Positions 1 through 7,796 of a DNA stretch of 64,000 nt are shown piece after piece; within the stretch, counting starts at the first letter, position 1, and the number at the start of each line of letters is the position of its first letter. The position numbers and the translations under genes are program-made. The stretch is taken from NCBI GenBank assembly GCA_038237745.1, contig JBBRYJ010000001.1, positions 434,001 through 498,000 on the forward strand. Direction: 5' to 3'. The stretch is from DASQEH01 sp038237745. Lineage in GTDB: Bacteria; Actinomycetota; Actinomycetes; Propionibacteriales; Nocardioidaceae. Below the pieces are notes generated by a model. The model had not been told where the DNA came from. It searched no databases and saw nothing but the letters and a program-made list of their open reading frames with translations.

Positions 1-275
1 CCGCTCTGCACAGGCTGGCCCTCTCGGGGCGGCTCACCACTCCACGTGGACGGCGTCCCGGGAGCGGGCTGACCGCTCCACGTCGACGGGTCGGCCGGCG
101 GCGGCTGCCCACCCGACTCTGCCGGGTCGGAGGACAGGGGCTGGCCACCCGACACTGACTGGTCAGGCGGAGGGGGCGGCTGCCCACCGGGCATCGGCTG
201 GCCACTCGACCCGGCAGGCGTCGCTCCGCCGGGTTCCGGTTGGGGTTGTGGCGGCGGTGGGGCGGCATCGGACAT
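1..275 (-). CDS. N-terminal part of a Pro/Gly/Gln-rich protein (partial)
   Basis: The gene starts at the ATG at 275-273 and runs off the left edge, so only about 91 residues are seen. A good ribosome site (GAGGAG) lies 7 bases before the ATG. The visible part is low complexity and begins MSDAAPPPPQPQPEPGG. It carries repeated GGQP units and two related STWSG(Q/E)P units. Such Pro-rich N-termini in actinobacteria often precede a membrane domain (RDD, DUF4190 or similar types), but no folded domain is visible here and the function is unknown. It is divergent from korA. Confidence 0.6.
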   Translation of the reverse strand, partial: MSDAAPPPPQPQPEPGGATPAGSSGQPMPGGQPPPPPDQSVSGGQPLSSDPAESGGQPPPADPSTWSGQPAPGTPSTWSGEPPREGQPVQS

Positions 276-510
276 ACGAGTCTCCTCGATGAGATGGCGG
301 GCGGACCCGATACTGGGCAGGCCACGCGTGCGTGCCTCGCTCCATCATGCTGCGGCCACGGCGGTTGTGCGAGCGTGAGCGGCTTATGTCGTCTTTGCCG
401 CGAGCCGTGCGGTATGAGCGGGTCAGGGCGGGCCCGGCACCGCCCTTTGCGGCGCACCCGACCTGGAGACTCGCCAGCCGGACGTGACTGCGGGCGTAAA
501 ACCATCGGCG

Positions 511-516
511 TAGACT
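511..516 (+). promoter_or_regulatory. possible -10 box of korAB
   Basis: TAGACT fits the actinobacterial TANNNT -10 pattern and lies about 48 bases before the korA start. No convincing -35 was seen. The rest of 276-564 shows nothing recognisable. Confidence 0.35.
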
Positions 517-564
517 CGATTTCGCGACAAATCATCAAGAGAAGTGCGGCGAAGTGAGGACGCA

Positions 565-2433
565 GTGACAAAGGACGTCAAGCAGCTCGACCGAGTCATC
601 ATCCGATTTGCGGGTGACTCCGGTGACGGGATGCAGTTGACGGGCGATCGCTTCACGCAGGAGACGGCGGCATTCGGCAACGACTTGTCGACGCTCCCCA
701 ACTTCCCCGCGGAGATCCGCGCGCCCGCCGGGACGCTGCCGGGCGTCTCGTCGTTCCAGCTCCATTTCGCCGACCACGACATCCTCACGCCTGGGGACGC
801 TCCCGACGTGCTCGTCGCGATGAATCCGGCCGCGCTTAGAGCCAATGTCAAGGACCTCCCCGCGGGGGCGACCGTCATCGTCGACAGCCACGACTTCACC
901 GCGCGAAACCTCACCAAGGCCGGGTACACCGACAACCCTCTCGACGACGGGTCGCTCGACAGCTTCAGCGTCCACCAGGTCGACCTCACAGCGATGACCA
1001 TCGAGTCGGTCAAGCCCTTCGGCCTCAGTCGCAAGGACGCCTCCCGGGCCAAGAACATGTTCTCACTCGGTCTGCTCTCGTGGCTCTACGGTCGTCCGGT
1101 CTCCGCGACAGGGACGTTCCTGGCCAAACGGTTCGCCAGCAAGCCCGACATACGGGACGCCAATCTCGCCGCTTTCAAGGCTGGGTGGAACTTCGGCGAG
1201 ACCACGGAGTCGTTCGCGGTGTCCTACGAGGTCAAGCCGGCGCCTATGCGCAGTGGGGTCTACCGCAACATCTCCGGAAACCTGGCACTCAGCTACGGCT
1301 TGGTGGCGGCCTCGGTGCAGTCAGGCCTGCAGCTGTTCCTCGGCGCGTACCCGATCACTCCCGCCTCCGACATCCTGCACGAGCTGAGCAAGCACAAGCA
1401 CTTCGGCGTCACGACCTTCCAGGCCGAGGACGAGATCGCCGGGATCGGTGCCGCTCTCGGTGCCTCCTTCGGAGGTGCCCTAGGGGTGACGACGACGTCA
1501 GGGCCTGGCATCGCCTTGAAGAGCGAAACTGTCGGGCTGGCCGTGAGCCTCGAGCTCCCTCTGGTCGTCGTCGACGTGCAGCGCGGTGGCCCCTCCACGG
1601 GGCTGCCGACCAAGACCGAGCAGTCCGACCTGCTCCAGGCCATGTTCGGACGAAACGGCGAGGCTCCAGTTCCCATCGTGGCACCGCGGTCGCCGGGCGA
1701 CTGCTTCGACATAGCTCTGGAAGCAGCTCGGATCGCCATCACCTATCGCACACCTGTCATGCTCCTCTCCGACGGCTACCTTGCCAACGGCTCCGAACCG
1801 TGGCAGCTCCCGGACGCCGACGCGCTGCCGACCATCGACCCGGCCTTCGCGACGGGGCCCAACCACGAGACGGAGACCGGCGACCACGAGTTCTGGCCGT
1901 ACCAACGAGACCCCGACACTCTGGCTCGGCCATGGGCCATTCCGGGTACACCGGGGCTCGAGCACCGTATCGGAGGGTTGGAGAAGGCCAACGGCCACGG
2001 AAACATCTCCTACGACCCGTCCAACCACGACCTGATGGTGCGAACGCGTCAAGCGAAGATCGACCGCATCGCGGATACGGTCCCGCCGGTGGAGGTCGAC
2101 GACCCGAGTGGACACGCCAGGCTGCTCGTCCTCGGATGGGGCTCGACCTACGGTCCGATCGGGGCGGCCTGCCGTCGGCTGCGCAACCAGGGGCAGCACA
2201 TCGCGCAGGCGCACCTTCGCCACCTCAACCCGCTGCCCGCCAACCTGGGCGAGGTGCTCGATAGATACGAGCGGGTGGTGCTCCCGGAGATGAACCTTGG
2301 CCAGCTCGCCCTGCTGCTGCGCGCCAGGTACCTCGTCGACATCATCGGGTACAACCAGGTCCGCGGGCTCCCATTCACAGCCACCGAGCTCGAAGCCGCC
2401 TTCACCACCACCCTCGAGGAAATGCAACGATGA
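565..2433 (+). CDS. korA: 2-oxoglutarate/2-oxoacid:ferredoxin oxidoreductase, alpha subunit (gamma-alpha fusion)
   Basis: Large subunit of the CoA-dependent 2-oxoacid:ferredoxin oxidoreductase, which decarboxylates 2-oxoglutarate (or a related 2-oxoacid) to the acyl-CoA and passes electrons to ferredoxin. The N-terminal third is the gamma domain (FAGDSGDGMQ near residue 15). The rest is the pyrimidine-binding alpha domain, with YPITPASDILHELSK, SGPGIALKSE and RGGPSTGLPTKTEQSD, all typical of KorA. The GTG at 565 is preferred, with AGTGAGGA just upstream. The open frame extends to a GTG at 544. The stop overlaps the korB start as ATGA, so the two are coupled. No ferredoxin gene is adjacent. 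About 622 residues, normal for the fused form. Confidence 0.93.
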   Translation: MTKDVKQLDRVIIRFAGDSGDGMQLTGDRFTQETAAFGNDLSTLPNFPAEIRAPAGTLPGVSSFQLHFADHDILTPGDAPDVLVAMNPAALRANVKDLPAGATVIVDSHDFTARNLTKAGYTDNPLDDGSLDSFSVHQVDLTAMTIESVKPFGLSRKDASRAKNMFSLGLLSWLYGRPVSATGTFLAKRFASKPDIRDANLAAFKAGWNFGETTESFAVSYEVKPAPMRSGVYRNISGNLALSYGLVAASVQSGLQLFLGAYPITPASDILHELSKHKHFGVTTFQAEDEIAGIGAALGASFGGALGVTTTSGPGIALKSETVGLAVSLELPLVVVDVQRGGPSTGLPTKTEQSDLLQAMFGRNGEAPVPIVAPRSPGDCFDIALEAARIAITYRTPVMLLSDGYLANGSEPWQLPDADALPTIDPAFATGPNHETETGDHEFWPYQRDPDTLARPWAIPGTPGLEHRIGGLEKANGHGNISYDPSNHDLMVRTRQAKIDRIADTVPPVEVDDPSGHARLLVLGWGSTYGPIGAACRRLRNQGQHIAQAHLRHLNPLPANLGEVLDRYERVVLPEMNLGQLALLLRARYLVDIIGYNQVRGLPFTATELEAAFTTTLEEMQR

Positions 2434-3422
2434 CTACCGAACTCGACATGCCGGGACTGCGTGGCGTTCCCGACGCCGACGCCCCGGCCACCCGTAAGGA
2501 CTTCACGTCCGACCAGGAGGTCCGCTGGTGTCCGGGCTGCGGCGACTACATCATCCTCGCTGCGGTCCAGGGGTTCCTTCCGTCGCTGGGCCTCCGCAGG
2601 GAGAACATCGTCTTCGTCTCGGGGATCGGATGCTCGTCGCGCTTCCCGTACTACCTCGAGACCTACGGGATGCACTCGATCCACGGCCGTGCGCCTGCCA
2701 TCGCAACCGGGCTGGCCACAGCCCGTGGAGACCTCTCCGTATGGGTGGTGACCGGCGACGGTGACGCTTTGTCGATCGGCGGCAACCACCTCATACACGC
2801 CATGCGGCGCAACGTCAACCTCACCATTCTGCTGTTCAACAACCGGATCTACGGCCTCACCAAGGGTCAGTACTCCCCGACGTCCGAGCCAGGCAAGATC
2901 ACCAAGTCGACGCCGATGGGGTCCATCGACCGGCCCTTCAACCCGGTCTCCCTCGCCCTCGGCGCCGAAGCGACGTTCGTCGCCCGCACCCTGGACTCAG
3001 ACCGCGCGCACCTCACTTCGGTACTCCAGGCGGCAGCAGGACATCGCGGCACCAGCCTGGTCGAGATCTACCAGAACTGCCCGATCTTCAACGACGGCGC
3101 CTTCGACGTACTGAAGGACGCGCAGGAGTCGGAGGCGCGACTGGTCCGGCTCGAGCACGGACAACCCGTCCGTATCGGCGAGCGGGAGTGGACCCATGAC
3201 GCACATGCCGAAAACCCCGCCCAAGCCTTTGAGATCTCGCGCCTCGACGACGGCACGATGGCGCACGTCCCGATCGGGATCTTCCGTCAGGTGGAGCGCC
3301 CGACGTACGACGACCTGGCTCGTGGCCAGATCGCCGAGGCCAGGTCGCAGTTCGGCGACGGCGACCTCACCGCCCTGCTCGCAGGCAGCGACACCTGGAC
3401 CGTCAGCGAAGCCTCGTCGTGA
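2430..3422 (+). CDS. korB: 2-oxoglutarate/2-oxoacid:ferredoxin oxidoreductase, beta subunit
   Basis: Thiamine-diphosphate and Fe-S subunit (330 residues), partner of KorA. Visible features are CPGCGDY and GIGCSSR plus a later NCPIFND, which supply the cysteines for one [4Fe-4S] cluster. The ThDP/Mg motif is TGDGDALSIGG with NNRIYGLTKGQYSPTSE. The start is fixed by the ATGA overlap with korA. The last 20 bases overlap the end of the convergent secreted-protein gene. Substrate preference cannot be read from sequence; 2-oxoglutarate is the usual one in aerobic actinobacteria. Confidence 0.93.
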   Translation: MTTELDMPGLRGVPDADAPATRKDFTSDQEVRWCPGCGDYIILAAVQGFLPSLGLRRENIVFVSGIGCSSRFPYYLETYGMHSIHGRAPAIATGLATARGDLSVWVVTGDGDALSIGGNHLIHAMRRNVNLTILLFNNRIYGLTKGQYSPTSEPGKITKSTPMGSIDRPFNPVSLALGAEATFVARTLDSDRAHLTSVLQAAAGHRGTSLVEIYQNCPIFNDGAFDVLKDAQESEARLVRLEHGQPVRIGEREWTHDAHAENPAQAFEISRLDDGTMAHVPIGIFRQVERPTYDDLARGQIAEARSQFGDGDLTALLAGSDTWTVSEASS

Positions 3423-4119
3423 ACACCGAGCTGAACGACTGGATGAACTTCGTGCTGGCGGGGGTCGCCACCCGCCAAAAGGACCGGCCGCGACGGGGGG
3501 CTCCCACGGTGAAGCTGAACCTTCCTCGGCGGCCCGTGTGGTCGGACTTGACCTGGTGCCAGCCGCAGCTCCCGCAGCTGCGCTTGTCCAGGTAGACCGT
3601 CCGATGCGCATAGTGGGGGGCGATATGGCCGTGGAAGCGGCCGGTGCCGTCCTCGAGCTTGGCCCGGATACGTCTGTACACGGACACGCCGGTCGAGCTG
3701 CGTGACGGCTTCAGCTTGTTGTTACCCGCGTACGCGACGCGGTAGTCGGCGTTCGCTCGCGAACCGGCGGTGAAACGAAACTTGGGAAACGAGCTGTGCG
3801 ACGTGAACCTCGTGTCGAGATGGTTCCAGCGAGAGCTGCCCTGGAGCCTGCGGTAGAGCTTGACGCGTACGCCCTTGGCTGCGCCACCGAGTGACGGCAC
3901 CGCGACCTGGCCGCGGATGACCGTGGTGTTCCCGTACTCACGGGTGTGGTCGAAGTCGAGGAAACGGATATCCGTGGCGTGGCGACCAGCCGCGAGCGGG
4001 GCCGCGTCGGCCGGTGGCGTCGAAGCGCCTTGCGCAGGAGCCGTGGCAGCCGCCACGAACGGCAGCCCGAGCAGGCCGGCCACGGCTGTCCCGGCGATGA
4101 TGGAGCGCGCATTGTTCAT
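3403..4119 (-). CDS. secreted protein of unknown function
   Basis: 238 residues. The N-terminus is a Sec-type signal peptide: a hydrophobic stretch from about residue 7 to 25, then Ala-rich sequence with a likely cut near AQG-AS. The mature part is basic and looks beta-rich, with segments such as VIRGQVAVPS, VKLYRR and FRFTAG. These resemble the repeated Ig-like/beta-sandwich domains of actinobacterial exported proteins. A CGSCGW pair of cysteines near residue 182-187 could form a disulfide or bind metal. No enzyme motif was recognised. It converges on korB and overlaps its 3' end by 20 bases. Confidence 0.7.
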   Translation of the reverse strand: MNNARSIIAGTAVAGLLGLPFVAAATAPAQGASTPPADAAPLAAGRHATDIRFLDFDHTREYGNTTVIRGQVAVPSLGGAAKGVRVKLYRRLQGSSRWNHLDTRFTSHSSFPKFRFTAGSRANADYRVAYAGNNKLKPSRSSTGVSVYRRIRAKLEDGTGRFHGHIAPHYAHRTVYLDKRSCGSCGWHQVKSDHTGRRGRFSFTVGAPRRGRSFWRVATPASTKFIQSFSSVFTTRLR

Positions 4120-4227
4120 TCAGATGGCTACCCAGACATATCCGTCGAATCGGCTCCGAGCCGCTGGTTTGCCCTGCACGCTAGGCGGCGGACTGGACGA
4201 ACACAAACTCGGGCAGTCTGCGGCGTC

Positions 4228-4270
4228 CTCAATGTCAGGACCAAGGGATGGGGATGGTCCTGACATTGAG
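4228..4270. repeat. perfect 16-bp inverted repeat before rarD (candidate operator)
   Basis: CTCAATGTCAGGACCA at 4228-4243 and its exact complement TGGTCCTGACATTGAG at 4255-4270 are separated by 11 bases. The right arm ends one base before the -10 box of rarD, so a bound protein would block the promoter. It lies between divergent genes, which argues against a terminator. Confidence 0.75.
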
Positions 4271-4271
4271 T

Positions 4272-4277
4272 TAGGCT
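4272..4277 (+). promoter_or_regulatory. -10 box giving a leaderless rarD transcript
   Basis: TAGGCT lies 7 bases before the ATG at 4285, so transcription would start at the A of the start codon. No Shine-Dalgarno sequence is present, which fits a leaderless mRNA. Confidence 0.5.
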
Positions 4278-4284
4278 GTGGCAC

Positions 4285-5274
4285 ATGACGGAAGAACGCC
4301 GGGGTCTGTGGCTAGGCACCGCGGCGTTCGGGATGTGGGGGCTGTTCCCCCTCTACTGGCCCCTCCTGAAACCGACCTCGGCGACTGAAATATTGGCGCA
4401 GCGCATCGTCTGGTCGCTCCTGCTGACCGCAGGGCTGCTGGTCACGACGCGGCGCACCGGGGCGCTGCGCGCGATGTGGTCGAACCCTCGGGTGCGCTAC
4501 CCGATGATGGTCGCGGGGGTGGTCATCTGCTTCAACTGGGGCACGTACATCTGGGGCGTCAACCACGGGCACGTCGTCGACACGTCGCTCGGCTACTACA
4601 TCAACCCGCTGGTGACCGTGCTTCTCGGTGTGGTCGTCCTCAAGGAGCGGCTGCGCAGGTGGCAGTGGTTCGCCCTCGGGCTCGCACTCGTCGCCGTTCT
4701 GGTGCTCAGCGCACAAGTGGGGCATCCGCCCTGGATCTCTCTGGTGCTCGCCTTCAGCTTCGGTACGTACGGCCTGGTGAAGAAGCAGGTAGCGGTCGGC
4801 CCGATTGAGGGGCTCACGTTCGAGGGGCTGGTGCTCGCTCCGGTCGCCGTCGGCTACCTGGTATGGCTCTCCGTCGTGGGCCAGGCCACTGCCTGGTCCC
4901 ACGGCGTCGACCACGTGGCCCTGCTGTCCCTGACAGGAGTCGTCACGGCCGCACCTCTACTCTGCTTCGCCGGAGCCGCGAACCGTATGTCGCTCACGAC
5001 GCTGGGTCTTCTCCAGTACATCGCACCCACGATCCAGCTGGCTCTTGGAGTCGCCTTGTTCGACGAGCCGATGGGACCGGTCCGCTGGGTAGGCTTCTCG
5101 CTCGTCTGGGTGGCGCTCACCATCTTCACCGTGGACTCCGTGGCAGCCCGTCGCCGCCATGTCGCCGTGGCCGAGGGTGACCTACGAGGTCCGGGTGGTC
5201 ACCAGGTCGCACAGGGCGTTGAGAGCGTCCCGAGCGGGGATGTCGGGAAGGTCGCCGAGCAGCGCGCGAGCTGA
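4285..5274 (+). CDS. rarD: EamA/RarD-family transporter
   Basis: Ten-helix drug/metabolite-type membrane exporter of the RarD branch. The hallmarks are AAFGMWGLFPLYWPLL at the start, EILAQRIVWS, NWGTYIWGVNHG, SLGYYINPL and, in the second half, LGLLQYIAPTIQ. The substrate is unknown. The body ends near residue 290. The last 40 or so residues are hydrophilic, and 93 bases of the 3' end overlap the end of the convergent grcC gene. It is probably leaderless and probably controlled by the 16-bp inverted repeat just upstream. Confidence 0.88.
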   Translation: MTEERRGLWLGTAAFGMWGLFPLYWPLLKPTSATEILAQRIVWSLLLTAGLLVTTRRTGALRAMWSNPRVRYPMMVAGVVICFNWGTYIWGVNHGHVVDTSLGYYINPLVTVLLGVVVLKERLRRWQWFALGLALVAVLVLSAQVGHPPWISLVLAFSFGTYGLVKKQVAVGPIEGLTFEGLVLAPVAVGYLVWLSVVGQATAWSHGVDHVALLSLTGVVTAAPLLCFAGAANRMSLTTLGLLQYIAPTIQLALGVALFDEPMGPVRWVGFSLVWVALTIFTVDSVAARRRHVAVAEGDLRGPGGHQVAQGVESVPSGDVGKVAEQRAS

Positions 5275-6177
5275 CTCCGCGCGGCTTCCCACCTCGTCGC
5301 GCGCCATCGTCATCGCAGGGCTGCCCCGGAGCAGCTCGAGGGCCTCGGCGTGCTCGTCGTCACTCACGAGAGGACCTGACAGGAGCGAGAGCAGCCGCGG
5401 GTCGGCGTCGCGCAGGGACCTTCGGGCGATCAAGGTGGGTAGCGTCGGGATCCCCTCTCGCAGGTCGGTCCCGGCCGTCTTACCCGACTCGACGGTGTCA
5501 CTGGCAACGTCGATGATGTCGTCCGACAGCTGGAAAGCGGTCCCGATCTGCTCGCCGTAGTCGGTGAGCATCTCCTCGACGTCGGGTGCCGCGCCAGAGA
5601 GCCGTGCACCGAACCGTGCTGATGTCGCGATCAGAGCACCCGTCTTGTCGGCGACGACGGACAGGTAGTGCGAGAGCGCGTCCTCTCCCACGGCCGGCCC
5701 TACCGTCTCCCGGATCTGCCCTTGCACCAGCCGCGAGAAGGTGCGGGCCTGGATGCGGACGGCGTCGGGTCCGAGCTCGGCAACGATCCCCGACGCCTGC
5801 GCGAACAGGTAGTCGCCGGTGAGGATCGCAATGGAGTTCGTCCAGCGCGCGTTCGCACTCTGTGCTCCCCGGCGAAGGTCTGCCGCGTCCATCACGTCGT
5901 CGTGGTACAGCGTCGCCAGATGCGTCAGCTCGACGACGAGTGCGGAGGGTACGACGCCGGCCGACTCGCGGTCGCCGAACTCGGACGCGAGCACCACGAG
6001 CAGAGGGCGGAACCTCTTGCCGCCCGCGTCCAGCAAGTGCCGGGCGGCGGTGTCGAGGAACTCGTTGCCTGACGCCACAGCGACGCCGAGCTCGTACTCA
6101 ACCTCCGTCAGCCTCGCCCGGACCCGCGACTCCAGCGCCTCGTCGACGAACGGCAGGCCCAGCGATGTCGGTGCCAT
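5182..6177 (-). CDS. grcC: long-chain polyprenyl diphosphate synthase
   Basis: Trans-isoprenyl diphosphate synthase (331 residues) that builds the all-trans side chain of menaquinone from IPP and an allylic primer. Motifs are GGKRFRP near 52, the first Asp-rich motif DDVMD at 93-97, and the second, DDIID, at 219-223. The ATG at 6177 has GGAGG 8 bases upstream. The open frame continues much further upstream only as a shadow of nuoN. It is the last gene of the nuo run, 14 bases after nuoN. Chain length cannot be read with certainty. Its 3' end overlaps rarD on the other strand by 93 bases. Confidence 0.92.
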   Translation of the reverse strand: MAPTSLGLPFVDEALESRVRARLTEVEYELGVAVASGNEFLDTAARHLLDAGGKRFRPLLVVLASEFGDRESAGVVPSALVVELTHLATLYHDDVMDAADLRRGAQSANARWTNSIAILTGDYLFAQASGIVAELGPDAVRIQARTFSRLVQGQIRETVGPAVGEDALSHYLSVVADKTGALIATSARFGARLSGAAPDVEEMLTDYGEQIGTAFQLSDDIIDVASDTVESGKTAGTDLREGIPTLPTLIARRSLRDADPRLLSLLSGPLVSDDEHAEALELLRGSPAMTMARDEVGSRAESARALLGDLPDIPARDALNALCDLVTTRTS

Positions 6178-6191
6178 GGTCGGTGCCTCCG

Positions 6192-7796
6192 TCAACGGAT
6201 GAACTCCCCTGCCTGGCGCGCCAGCTCGAGGACAGGCGAGGGTACGACGCCCAGAATCAGGGTCATCGTCGCACCGATCGTGATGGTGGCAGTAGTCAAG
6301 ATGCTGGGGACCGCGACAGAGGGCCCGTCGCCGACCGGGTCGGAGAAGAACATCAACACGATGACACGGACGTAGAAGAACGCCGCGACGACGCTCATCA
6401 CGACGGCGACCACGACCAGAGGCCACGCTCCCCCGGACCAGGCCGCGGTGAAGACCGCCCACTTTCCGGTGAACCCACTTGTGAGCGGAATGCCTGCGAA
6501 GGCCAGTAGGAAGAAGGCGAAGACACCCGCGACGACGGGTGCCTCCTTCCCGAGCCCCGCCCAGCGGGACAGGTGCGTGGTCTCTCCCCCCGCATCGCGC
6601 ACCACGGTCACCACCGCGAAGGCACCGATGGTCGTGAAGCCGTAGGCGACGAGGTAGAAGAGTACGGCCTGCAGGCTGGTGATCTCCTGGCCCGCAACCT
6701 CGATAGCCTGGTGAGCGCCGACGAAGCCGGTGATGAGGAACCCGGCATGGGCGACCGAAGAGTACGCCAGCATCCTCTTGACATCGGTCTGGGTGATGGC
6801 GATCACCGACCCCACCGCCATCGTCAGGGCGGCGATGATCCACATGATGGGCTGCCAGTCCCAACGGGCTCCTCCGAGGGCGACGTAGAACACCCGCAGG
6901 AGGGCACCGAAGGCGGCGATCTTGGTACACGCCGCCATGAACGCTGTGACGGGCGTCGGCGCCCCCTGGTAGGCGTCGGGCGTCCAGGCGTGGAACGGAG
7001 CGGCGCTGACCTTGAAGAGCAGGCCCACCGCCAGCAGTCCCATTCCGGTGAGCAGCAGACCACTCGCGCCGACCCGCGACGAGACAGCCCCATCGATGTC
7101 GGCGAGCTGAACGCTCCCGGCGAACCCATAGATCAACGCGATGCCGTAGAGGAAGAACGCGGACGAGAACGCGCCAAGCAGGAAGTACTTCATCGCGGCT
7201 TCCTGGCTGATGAGCCGACGCCGCCGGGCCAGCCCGCAGAGCAGGTAGAGCGGCAGCGAAAGCACCTCCAGCGCCACGAACATGGTGATCAGGTCGTTGG
7301 CGGCGGGGAAGAGCATCATGCCGCCGATGGCGAACATCGTGAGGGGGAAGACCTCGGTGTGCTCGATGCCGAGGGACGACGCCTCACGCTCGGCCTCAGT
7401 GCCCGGGATCGCAGCCGCCTGTCCGGCGAACGCGGTCACCCCGCCTTCGAGACGGCGCTCCGCGAACAGCATCACGCTGATGATCGAGAAGACCAACAGC
7501 GTCCCCCAGATGAACAGAGACGGCCCGTCGACGGCGATGGCACCCATCGCCTCCACCGAACCATGGGCTGATCCGCCCGCCTGTGAGGCTGCACCGCGCG
7601 CGACCAGAACCACCCCGACCAGCGCTGCCCCAAGACCTCCAAGGGCCAGCACGGTCTGCACGAGGTATCGGCGCTCCCGTGACACGAACGCTTCGACGAC
7701 GACGCCGAGGAGGGCGACGACGAAGACGATGAGCAGGGGGTACAGCTTGTCGTAGTTGATGTCGGGGGCGTGGAACGTGGCATCGGCGAGCAGCAT
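6192..7796 (-). CDS. nuoN: NADH-quinone oxidoreductase subunit N
   Basis: Antiporter-like proton-pumping membrane subunit of complex I (534 residues, about 14 helices). Typical motifs are KYFLLGAFSSAFFLYGIALIYG, LLFKVSAAPFHAWTPDAYQG (with the pump lysine) and DVKRMLAYSSVAHAGF. The ATG at 7796 shares one base with the nuoM stop (TGATG), which sets the start. Residues about 75-125 form a soluble linker with several Gly/Ser residues. Confidence 0.96.
   Translation of the reverse strand: MLLADATFHAPDINYDKLYPLLIVFVVALLGVVVEAFVSRERRYLVQTVLALGGLGAALVGVVLVARGAASQAGGSAHGSVEAMGAIAVDGPSLFIWGTLLVFSIISVMLFAERRLEGGVTAFAGQAAAIPGTEAEREASSLGIEHTEVFPLTMFAIGGMMLFPAANDLITMFVALEVLSLPLYLLCGLARRRRLISQEAAMKYFLLGAFSSAFFLYGIALIYGFAGSVQLADIDGAVSSRVGASGLLLTGMGLLAVGLLFKVSAAPFHAWTPDAYQGAPTPVTAFMAACTKIAAFGALLRVFYVALGGARWDWQPIMWIIAALTMAVGSVIAITQTDVKRMLAYSSVAHAGFLITGFVGAHQAIEVAGQEITSLQAVLFYLVAYGFTTIGAFAVVTVVRDAGGETTHLSRWAGLGKEAPVVAGVFAFFLLAFAGIPLTSGFTGKWAVFTAAWSGGAWPLVVVAVVMSVVAAFFYVRVIVLMFFSDPVGDGPSVAVPSILTTATITIGATMTLILGVVPSPVLELARQAGEFIR

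Noticed and set aside
4228..4270. The 16-bp inverted repeat as a terminator
   Set aside because: It lies between divergent genes, so no upstream transcript would need to end there, and there is no T-run.
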